The notes under the pieces were generated by a model. It worked only from the letters and a program-made list of their open reading frames with translations. It was not told the DNA's origin and made no database searches. Below are positions 14,838 to 25,800 of a stretch of DNA of 64,000 nucleotides, piece after piece. The stretch is from Hepsetus odoe (Eukaryota > Chordata > Actinopteri > Characiformes > Hepsetidae): NCBI GenBank assembly GCA_017165825.1, contig CM029366.1:22790342-22854341 (forward strand), read 5' to 3'. Numbering within the stretch: position 1 is the first letter of the stretch; each line of letters starts with the position of its first letter. The position numbers and the translations under genes were made by a program.

Positions 14838-15833
14838 TGGCGCCACTGTGGTGTTAGAAGAAGAAGGAGGAAGGCAGCATGTCCAGAGGGAGGAGGAAGG
14901 AAGGAGTGTAGAAGGTAGAGTGAGGTAGGAACTTTGAATGTTGGCAGCATGACTGGTAAAAATGGAGAATTAGCTGATATGATGGAGAGAAGGAAGGCTG
15001 ATATTTTGTGTGCAAGAGACTGGATGGTGGTAAGGCTAGGTATATTGGAGGAGGGTTTAAATGGTTTACTATGGTGTGGATGGAAGGAGATATGGGGTAG
15101 GTGTCATTCTGAAGGAAGAGAATGTCAAAAGTTTTGTGTGGGTGATGAGAGTGTCAAATAGTGACAAGTGATGAGTTTGAAGCTGGAAGTTGAAGGTGTG
15201 ATATTAGATGTTGTTAGTGCTGTGTCCCACAAGTTTAGTTTGTGGGATGGAGGAGAAAGAAAATTCTGGAGTGCGTTAGATGAAGTGATAGAGTGTGCCC
15301 GGGGGAGAGAGAGTGGTGATTATTGCAGACTTTAATGGACATGTTGGCTGGAATTCAGGCAGGAGCTAACATGGACACTGGGAGGTAGTGAAGAGTTACT
15401 AGATCACTGGGCAAGTACTGCAAATGTGGTAAGAGAGGCAGCTGGAAAGATACTTGATGTGACATATGGAAGGAAGAAGGAGGATAAGCAAACCTAGTGG
15501 TGAAACCCAGAAATTTAGGAATATATACAGAAGAAGAGGCAGGCAAAGAAGGGGGATAATCAGAGAGATGAAGAAAATAGACAGGAATACGAGGAGATGA
15601 AGCGCAGGCCGAAGAGAGCAGTTATGAAGGCTAAAGGTAAGGTGTATGGTGAATTGTATGAGAGGTTGGACAGTAAGGAGGCAGAATAGGAACTATGGAG
15701 GAGGAGAAGTGTACTGGTACTGATTTTCAAGAATAAGGCTGATGCACAGAGCTATAGTAACTATAGAGGGATAAGGTTAATCAGCCACAACATGTGTTAT
15801 GGGAAAGAGAAGTGGAATGATAAGTTTTACATA
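14838..15833 (+). mobile_element. Fragment of a non-LTR retrotransposon (LINE), endonuclease to RT start
   Basis: Plus-strand pieces read VGTLNVGSMTGKNGELADMM and RRKADILC, the start of an apurinic-type endonuclease typical of fish LINEs. Further on come DFNGHVGW-like, a basic region AKGKVYGELYERLDSKEAE, and FKNKADAQSYSNYRGIRLIS, the beginning of a reverse transcriptase domain. Stops and internal deletions separate them, so the copy is dead. The 3' end of what looks like the same family lies inverted at 30.06-30.55 kb. Confidence 0.8.
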
Positions 15834-16609
15834 AATTTACATGAGAAGTAAAGATAATTTTACCTTTCCTGTAAGTTTATCTTTTAGGGTGCTTGATCTT
15901 CTGGCAGCTTGATTAATCTTGGTTAGCTCATTAATTGCAGTCTGGAAAGTCTGCTGCAGAGATAATGCTTGATTCCTAAATTGTAGTGTAATGTATATTT
16001 CATAACTCTTATCGCTATAAAATGTCGCTTGGGAGTGCAAAGGAAGGCTCAACTGTCTTCATGTGGGCCCACTGAGAGTTACAATGATGCATTTTTACTA
16101 AGCTTCTCAGGGTTTCACTATGAGACAGTCAGTGCATTGTCATTATTTGTGGTAATGTGATTCCTTTTTGTCAAGGATGTGTAAGTTTGCTCCTGTAGCT
16201 TAGTGGGGAATCGCCTCATTTCGCTACCATGCGTAACCACTCTTTCACACTGCCCACGAGGTGGAACGGATTTGTGTGAGCACAGGCTGTGCAGGGAAAG
16301 AGACCTTATCTCACACTCCCCCTGAGTGTTTCTTTAGAGGGGGGTGTTACAGCATTTTACATCTGTGGCTACAAGTGAGATATGGACATTTATTCGATTC
16401 AGATGTTTAAACACACCTAAAAGTCTGAACAAAACAGGGTTCCTGGATCCTTGGAGCAACATGGATAATGTTTGACCCTAACCTACTGACCGCTTCTGGT
16501 CATTGGCATTGTTCATTGTTCACTGTTCAGTATGTGCTTGGTTACATAGAGCAGCAGAAAGCTACTGAACAAAACAGAGGTTAATTATTATCTATATTAA
16601 TATACATAT
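15834..16609. other. Intergenic, no feature recognised
   Basis: No exon, RNA gene or clear repeat seen. Confidence 0.4.
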
Positions 16610-16800
16610 ATTTAAATTTACTGCAGAGGCTCTTATCCAGAGCAACTTAAATTTCTTAACTGCAGGGACAGTCCCCCTGGAGCAGCAGGGTTAAGCGTCT
16701 TGCTCAGGAACCCAGTGGTGGTAGTGCTGGAGGTGGAACTCGAATCTGAGACCTCTTGGTCTGTAGAGAGTATCCTACCACTAGAACCACACAAATCCCA
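16610..16800 (-). mobile_element. tRNA-derived SINE with L2-type tail
   Basis: On the minus strand: GTGGTTCTAGTGGTAGGATA (A-box-like) and AGATTCGAGTTCCACC (B-box-like). Later comes the tail TTGCTCTGGATAAGAGCCTC, the short 3' sequence that many fish SINEs share with L2/CR1-like LINEs. Confidence 0.7.
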
Positions 16801-17673
16801 GTACATTATCAATATATTAATAAAGAACCATTGTTCCAAACTTAGGAGCAGTCTTACTCCAGCTCGTCTTACTCCAGAGCAGTTTTTCCAGCTCAGCAAT
16901 GTCACACCCACAATTCTATGTCATGCTGAATAAATACAGTACTCTCTGTCCTACATTTCCCAAACAATTCTCATAGGTAGCTCAGTCAAAATAGTTAATT
17001 TTAATAGAATATGACATGGAAAACCATTGCCATCCACAGTGACTCAGAACACTCAAGCAAAAGTACATTTCATGGAAGGGAGGCCGTATAATCAATAAAA
17101 AATGAATGATAACCTGGAAACAATCTCTGCTGTTTTTATTTGTGAGGGAATTTGTGAGTAAAACTCAGTAAAAAAAAAAAAAGCCATTCATAAGCTGATA
17201 CTTGGATGAAAAGGTTATTACTTATGATGACAAATCCATATGAATACATTTGAGTAGATATGAATATGAAAATGACCTTTGAGTGACAGCTCTGGGGTAC
17301 AAGCCTAATTACTTTAATGCATTGCAATGAGATGGGGGAAAGTCATTTTTGACATAGTGAACATAATGTATAAATGGAGCAGACACATTCATCATTTAAT
17401 AAGTGGAGAGAGGGGAAGAGAGACACATAGTGAGTGCGATAATGTGGAAAACAACAAAGAGTTGATCAAATGTGCAGTTCCATCTGCAGTGTGCTGATAG
17501 CTTTAAGGAGGATTCGAGTCAGTTCATGAAGGCAGGAATTCTGATACAGCAAATAAATATTGACCACATGCCGATGTGTGTGACAAGCTCTTACATAGTA
17601 TTGCAGCAGGTATGTTGTAATGTTGCACATTATATTCTGGACAAACATGAAAAATTCTGTTTCTGTATAAATA
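16801..17673. other. Intergenic, no feature recognised
   Basis: AT-rich; nothing supported beyond short chance reading frames. Confidence 0.4.
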
Positions 17674-18205
17674 CAGTACTGTGCAAAAGTTTTAGGCAGG
17701 TGTGGAAAAAATGCTGTACACAAAGAATGCTTTCAAAAATGGAAGTGTTAATCATTTATTTTTTTCATCAATCAACAAATGCAGTGAATGAACAAAAGAG
17801 AAATCTAAATCAATTAATGTTGGTATGACCACCCTTACGCTAAGTAACATCAATTCTTCTAGGTACACTTGCACACAGTTTTTGGCGAAGGAACCACGGC
17901 TGGTAGGTTGTTAGGCATCTTGGAGAATTAACCACAGATCTTGCAACGGATCTTAGGCTTCCTCCCGCATCCTTCTGCCTCTTCATGTAATCAGGCCGCA
18001 CTGGATGATGTTGAGATCAGGGCTCTATAGAGACCAGAAAGGCTGATGCTGGTTTGACCAAAAGGTAGAAAACACCAAATATTGATTTGGTTAAGATTTT
18101 TCTTTTGTTTGCTCCTTTGCATTTAATGGATTTATATTTCCTGAAGAAAGCATTCTTTGTTTACAGCATTTTACCACACCTGCCTAAAACTTTTACACAG
18201 TACTG
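17674..18205 (-). mobile_element. Short Tc1/mariner derivative, copy A (diverged, inverted)
   Basis: Terminal inverted repeats CAGTACTGTGCAAAAGTTTT and ACACAGTACTG bound 532 bases. TA precedes the left end, while the right end is followed by TC. The internal sequence is the reverse of copies B-D and more diverged. The transposase remnant on the minus strand (PDLNIIQC-like) is broken. Confidence 0.85.
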
Positions 18206-20460
18206 TCCATTGCCAAAATTTCCTTCAGCCTTCTCAAACCACATCCAGCTCTTCATTAAGGTCATACAGAGCTCTGATGTGGGACACAGCATGACTTACT
18301 GCAAACTATAAACATGAACAAAATCAAAATAGGATAAAATATAAAATTAAAATAAAATGAAAATAACCTGGTCTGCTCTTCTACTAGATCTGACAGCTTA
18401 ATTGTGAGTGCGTTAAGAATTTTTCATTTAAGTGTAAAATTAAAATTAAAAAAAATTTTCACCCATGAGTAAAGAACATAAACAATATGAAATGTTTAAT
18501 CATCATTTACCATATACAAAATGACAGCATCATATAAACTTATAAATACATCTGAAAAATAGCACCATTTTTTATTTAGGTAAACATGCATCAATCTTAA
18601 GAGAGTGCTCCTTTAAAGCTGAAAAAATACAAATCTCTATTTACAGTGCTGCTCTACACAGCAGAGACTGATTGTGTACTAAAAATAGCAGCTGAAAAAA
18701 AAATGGCAGTCATGATTCTACACTTGTAAGCAGGCCGACCAGTGCTACTGACATATGCAGTTGCAACTAAGGATGTGCCACCAGCATGAATATTTTGGGC
18801 TTTAATGACAGATACTAACAGCATGTAAATGCAATAATTAAATACAGACTGACATACTAAATGTTTACGGCTTAGTCACTGCAAGAAACCCTAAGCATGG
18901 ACTTCTTGTTCAAGCAGATGTAAATTTTAGAGATTTGATACACTGCTAAGAGCTGTTTTAAGAACACATCAATACAGGTGTAACACGCCATTACAGGGAG
19001 TAGAATGTGGCTCCAACAAGTACCACTCGGTGCTTGTAGATGGTGCCAGTTTGTAAACAGTGACACCAGTTTCTTTCATGAAACTTACCTACATTCACAC
19101 AGAGAGCAGCAAGAGCATCAATAACGACCAGAAGTAATTGATTGAAACAAAACAATTGAAACAAATATTAGTTGTCAAGTACATTAGAGGAAAGGTTCAT
19201 CATTTTTTAGTATTTATGTTTTGTGTACAGGGACAAAATTTACATGGACCAATGTATAAAAGTTAGTTTCCAGATAGAGAAGTGGTAATAATTTATAAAC
19301 ATGGAATCAAATCAGAATTCAACTGATGCCTTTTTGCATGTTATTTGATTAGGAAGATGTTAATATTAAAATTGTAAGTTGTCTATAACCTTCTTTTCTT
19401 GCAGGTCTGTCCTGATATCATTTGTGTTTCCAAGCATACTGCACAAACGTGTAGCCTCCGTTTTCATCTTCTTTAAAACGTCCACAGCATTCAACTGCTT
19501 TATGGACAGGGCAGCCAGATTGAATGTTAGTGCTCTTGCTGTTCCTGGTGTAACACAGGGTCAGGATATGAGAAGAGGGCACCGATCCCACATCAACACA
19601 TCAGGTGGGTCACTGTTAAAGCTCCTCATTCTGAAAAAATACTGGTGGTGCTGATACATTCTGGTATATTCTGGAGAGCACCAAAAATTCAGTAAACAGT
19701 AATGAATTAAGGAATTATTGTATCTTCACTTTGTTTAGCAGCTAGAACAACAAAATCACAATGTATCATAAATCAGAACAGACACACCTATCAGAGCTTT
19801 GTGTTGTTTATATTAGGTGTCTGATTTATATCAGTGAAACACTGGTAAAAATGGGTTATCATCCCTAACTATTGATCCTAAATATCACACACAACTTGAA
19901 ACATTTAAGATGATACCAATATGTTCATTTAAAGCACATCCTTTGTTTAAAATAACAGGGTAGCAATATTAATTATTATTTTTGTGCATTTTGAGAAGCC
20001 GAACATTTAATTGGACAAGTATTGACCCACCACCAAACTACCACAGTTCATTGATTTTCTGCAGTGAACATGTGGCCTGAATGAAGGTATCATATTGTTT
20101 TAAGTCTCTGCCTAATTATATATATATTATATACAAATGATAAACCTGCAATAGTGCTAAGGATGGGTTGAAGATAATTTAACTGCTATTGAGTGATACA
20201 TAAATATGCTAAAGGCTGTGTGGCCACAGATGGACATATAAAAACTGGAGCACAGGAAGAATATGATGAGAATACTGAACATTAATTCTGTGCTGAAGAG
20301 TTTGCAATCCCCGACAGCTTCTGCAACACAGATTAGGCAAGAAGTTTGTGAGATGGTTTGACCTAACAAGATGTTTTAAGACTTAAAAACTGTATGAGAA
20401 GGAAATTACATGTCTTTATCAGGAGGTGTGTTTACCTTCTCTCTGTTATAGGCAGTGTTG
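18206..20460. other. Region 3' of col7a1
   Basis: The col7a1 3' UTR must begin here on the minus strand, but I could not fix a polyadenylation site. A possible unassigned exon lies at 19387-19560. The rest is AT-rich with no recognised feature. Confidence 0.4.
19387..19560 (-). other. Possible coding exon, gene unknown
   Basis: The minus strand has an acceptor-like ccctgtgttacaccag, then a frame reading ARALTFNLAALSIKQLNAVD and DVLKKMKTEATRLCSMLGN, ending DIRTDLQEKK before GTTATA. It has the look of an amphipathic helix. The plus strand also shows acceptor ccttcttttcttgcag and an open frame over the same bases. I do not recognise either protein. It could be a stray exon, an old insertion or chance. 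Confidence 0.25.
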
Positions 20461-20609
20461 TTACACCTCCTCTTTGTGGGTATAGCGGTTAGCATTTCCT
20501 CCACAGCCACTATAGATAAAGGGTCTGCAGACGCCCACCTGAGAATTAAAGTACCAGCGCAGTGTGTACCTCGAGCATTCACCCTCCTCCAGTGGTAATG
20601 CGCACAAAT
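20461..20609 (-). CDS. col7a1: col7a1 terminal exon: Kunitz domain, disrupted near its end
   Basis: After acceptor cacattag the frame gives D-LCALPLEEGECSRYTLRWY, then a VGVC, RPFIYSGCGGNANRY and THKEEV-stop. Cysteines 1-4 of the Kunitz fold, the FIYSGCGGNANR core and spacing all match human COL7A1. The residue after Cys2 is Ser, not Lys/Arg, so trypsin inhibition is not expected. The frame stops at TAA (20463-20461) exactly where Cys5 and Cys6 should lie. TGT for Cys5 is readable only one base out of frame, while TGC for Cys6 lies in the original frame three codons further on. A good donor, GAGAAG with GTAAAC, follows at 20436-20430. Either two compensating small indels or sequence errors have broken this end, or the protein ends with four cysteines. 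Confidence 0.88.
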
Positions 20610-22800
20610 CTAATGTGGATATAGACAAACAACAGAAATCACAGGTTAAGATGATGGTAGGCTCAGAGAGAATTGGATAAAGAAACTGTTTAGATCAGGT
20701 TTGAATTTAGGGAATTGAGCATTGATGATGCCATTTCTACAGGCCACAAGGATTAAACTCACTGTTAGTTACACTTATTTACAAAATAACAACAAGCTTG
20801 TAAATTACTGTAGCTAGATATGCAACGCACAGATGACCGACAGCATCTGCAAACAGACAACATGCATAGTTTACACAATTTAATGCAAGTGCAAATGCAA
20901 GTCAGAAAGCATGAAAATAAATTTTAAAAAAAGGTCAATTTTAAAAGCTCTAGTCAAGAGTCCACAAAGCAAGGGCAAAACTGCAATAAATAAATGCCAA
21001 GGAAAAATAGACACACACAATCACCCACACACATCCATCTGCTTTTCAGTTCATCACCTCCCTCATTTTCACTCAAAATGTTTCTATTATTTTTAGGTTG
21101 TAAATTGTAGCTAGGACTTTACGGTTGCACTGCATGTCATCCAGAAAAATACTGAGGAAAAACAAACATTCAGAGACTATGGTTTTCATTATTTAATTTA
21201 CTCCCAATGCATATCAAAATTCAGTTTGGTGCTTAAAATGAACAAAGAAGTATGTATTCACAGTTATTAACAAAGATGTTTAAAAGAATAAATTATCAGG
21301 ATAAAAAGAACTCTGAGAACATGAATTCATAATTTCAGTACTTAACTACAAAGCTGTTGTTGAGATTTACAGTTTTGTGATGTCTATGCTAAAATGCAGA
21401 TCCGTTCGGCTCTTTCCTGTTGGCTATCCGTGTTCAAGGATGAAGTGTGCTCTCAAATGGTCTTTAAACTCCTCCATCAATTTAAGCAGGATTCAATTCA
21501 GGAGATACCATAACCTTACCCTTCATAAGAAACATGTCCTGAGTTATTGTGAGGTCTTGGGTCATTGTCTTGTTGAAATGTCATCGCTCCACTTCGTAGA
21601 TGGCAGGCACAAATCTCTGCCTTTTCTTAGGTTTTCCTTGGTATGTAGGAACAGAGATGGCTGTAGTACAGAGTTTTCTGTGTAGCTGTTGCTCTTCCCC
21701 CAGTAGTTTTAAAGGAATTGCTGGATTCTCTCATACCTTCCTTATTCTCAGTTTGAGAAAATCTTGAGGATTTGAGGCCTTGTGGATCCATGTCAATTCA
21801 AAGGTATTTTTTAATCACTTTATCCAATCAAATGTTTGAAATGTTTTATCAGAAAACTTAATGATTACAATTGCTTTAAATTCTTAATTCTTATAATTCA
21901 GAATTCATTTCCATTATAAGTGCAAAGTCAAAAAAAAGCTTGTGTTAACATGATCTGAACTTATGCATTGGAAGCATATTTAATAACAAAAACAAGTGTC
22001 TAAATGCCTTTTTTCTTTCAGTGTAAAATCTTTAAATTTCATCATTGCAAATGTAGCTTACAATAATGAAGGTGACTTCTTTTCCAGCTATTCTACATTA
22101 GTTATTTAGGACATCAGTAAAGTATGACATAGCATGCTTAGTAGATGCATGCTCTGGTGCTTAATTTTTGAAGCACTATAACACAAACACCAGAGCTTAC
22201 CTTTTTCTTTAACCTCCCTTTTCTGTTTCACTGCATTTAATGCAACAACTGTGGACGCCTTGCCTGCCAAAATATCCATGTTATGTCATTCTCTGTACAT
22301 AATACACATTCTCACAAAGTAATTCACAAGGTTGCAAAAAATGTACACTCTGACCTGTTCAGACAGCAGAAAAAACACAAAATTCTCCATCGCCATACCT
22401 TGGCTTTGGTTAGCTGAAGGAGTAAGATCAATAATTTCCTCCATAGGGTCATCATAGCTCTCTATGGAGTAAATATGATATAGTCAGGAGTCATTTATTT
22501 ACCACAACCGCAATTCCACGACCACAAACACACATACACCTTACACCTTCAGGAAATAAAGCATTCCACTTAGCTGGAAATGCGTTTGTACAAAGAAGTT
22601 AGATTGAATAGGTTAAAGTGTTTGTTTGCCCAGAATTCAAGCATACATGATTTTTCATTCACAGGAAGCAAGGCTGATATAACACCATGTCTGCAGTTCA
22701 TACATATATTATAAAGATTTGTACCAGAACTAAAATGTATCCCCTTGAACTCTATTAGAATTATAATAGAGTTATTTATATGTATATTTATTTAATGACA

Positions 22801-22886
<86 letters not shown>

Positions 22887-25800
22887 ATGTATGTATGTAC
22901 ATACATATGTATGTATATATTATAGTTATTGATTTTATGATTTAATTACTTCGTAACCACTATAAATTATTTGATTATTTGATTATAATGAAACTTACAA
23001 TAAATTTCAATAGCTATATAGTAATACAGTTCACAGTTATAAGAGTAAAGTACTGAAGTACTGCTACCATAACTGAAATCTACCGAAAAAAAAAATACTG
23101 CAAACCATTGTGGCATATGTAATGTTATATATTAACACTCTTGTTTAAATGGTGACATAATCAAGTTATCGTCATTAGCCTTGCAGTTCTGGTGCAAAAC
23201 TACAGATGTATGAACTAAAATGCAAATCACGTGGAAGTGGAAAATCATGTAAAATTGAGTATTCTTTAATTGAATCACTGTGTTCAGAAAATGTTAAATA
23301 CCATCAATGTATTTAACATGTCTCTTGTGAGTGTTAAAAGAGATATAATGGAGTACAAAGATAATACAAATAATTGCAGGATGAATACCAACAGGAAGTT
23401 AAGAGAATGATATAAGGATAACATTAAGAGAAGGGAAAGTGATGGACAAAAAGACTCACCCTCCTCGTCCCCTCGGCCTAGTGAGTGCTCAGGGGACGTG
23501 GAGGAGCGACCTCGGAAAGACTGGACCGTATGGGACGGAATTTCTCCAACACCTGACAACATGCCCACAGACAAGAATCACACCTAAACTGGCCAGCTAA
23601 ACCCATCAGTAAACATAGACTCATGTCACATCCTAGTGACATGCACAGTCAAACTCCACATTCAGTAGACCATGCATTAGATCCCAATTATATACCCATA
23701 TAAAACGGCAAAAACACAAAAGAAAAACAAAATAAATTAATTAAATTAAATAAATCAAATGGACCCACACATACGCAGCTGAGTGAGAGGTTACTTGTTA
23801 CATGTTGTTTTAAATTAATGAATCAGTTTTGGAACAGCCAGTAAGCGAAACATCATTAAAGATGCAATAGATATCATATAGTAGCCTTGTTATTACAAAT
23901 AAGCTGCAAGTATGATGGAAAATATAATGCAAGGAATATTTATGTTTTGGAGAGTTATTTCTGGCCTATGTCTGTGGAGGACCTCAATTGACAACCAGAA
24001 ATTCTCAGGATGCGGTTGCTTCTTTTACAGGAGCTGAGCAGAGCTGAGATATGATATCAAAATTAAAATGTTACTGTACTTTACCATGTGATTTTACTCT
24101 TTACAGGTAATTATGTTCCATGACTGGTTATATTTTAAAGGCTAAGAAGAATACTAATGTTGGACAGTGTGGTGTCATAATGTACTGAAAGTGTAATGTG
24201 ACTAAACTTACCTCCGCATGCTTCAGGGTGATACAGGGGGGAGACAGAGGGAGACAGAGTGATATAAAATGGAAAATGTTATAATATGTATCTTCAGCTG
24301 AACACAAGAACAATACTACAACAAAGCCCACAGTGGCTGCACTGTGTACTAAAAAACACACTCACCACAGTGTTGGTTCATCTCAGATCGAACGAAAGCA
24401 CGAATTTCATCCTCCTACATTAAATGGCGGACAAAACAGGTTATATAATGAAAGATTAAGCTGAACGAATATACCTGCTGTACTGATGAGTTTGTGAAAG
24501 GGCTTTTTCATACCGTCATGCCTGGCTCGCCTCTCTCTCCTTTTGCACCATCAATGCCTACTTCTCCCTAACACATTGGAGAAAAATGAAAATACATGTT
24601 TTGTATATGTGACATACAAATCAATGACACAGTAATTCATTTTAAATGCATTAAACCACTAAAATATATCAAATCAAATCAAAAGCATTAGAAAAATAAC
24701 TTATTTAATTATTTAATTAGCATAGACCCACCTGTTCCCCTCGTTCTCCTGGAATTCCTGGAATACCTCGAGGGCCAACCATCGAAGGACCTGGAGGACC
24801 ACGTTCACCCTACAATACATCACACTGCATTTACAGACCTGCATTTACAGACATTAACTATGGCCCTGGCTCTATTACACAAAATAAAATGAAAGAAAAG
24901 GAACTTCTAAAGATCATCACAAAACCACAAATTGAACACAATACCTTTTGCCCTTGCAGTCCCTCTGGACCTTTAGTTCCTGCAGGCCCTTGAGGGCCAG
25001 TCAGACCAGGAGGTCCATCAGTACCTCGGGGACCTGGGGGTCCAGGGATGCCAGGGGGCCCCTAAAAGAGACAAAAAGAGATACAAAAAATTGCACTACA
25101 TAACCAACGGTATTCTGTGGTTGAGCAATACTTACCCGTTCACCTTTGTCTCCATGTATTCCCTTTTGTCCCATCACACCATCAAAACCTCTGTCACCCT
25201 GACAATTAACACAAAGTCTTAATGCTTAAACATACTTTTGTGTAACATGCATTTTGTAATATTCTACTCCAAACCTATTTATATTCTCACTAGATTTAAA
25301 ATTAAAATTTTAACATTTTTACATTTTTTATTGCTTTGAATCCTTCCAAATAAAATGTGTAAATGCCATATTATATTATGTAATTTGCTCATACTTTAGG
25401 TCCAACAATTCCCTCTTTTCCTGGTGTTCCTGTGGCTCCTGGAGACCCCACGTCACCCTATAAAAAAAACTGCGTTCACAAAATGACACCAGCACATAGG
25501 TGCAAGAACTGCATCGTGTGCGTGTGCGTGTGTGTTCATTTTCATGCATTTTAAGGATCGAAATTTCATGACTATGGATCTGACACTTGTCTAATGTTTT
25601 GCATTTATGAAATCTACAAGTCTGTTGTAAAGAATGTTGCAAAGAAACACCATCATAACAATCGTGTATCTGCAACAAAAAAGTACTCTACTTAAAAAAG
25701 TGGTGGAAGGTAATTACAAACTTTTTTTGAAAACTATAATATACTGTAATATACTGGTTATATGTATCAGACCTCATGTTTGGACACAGTCAGTTGCTTG

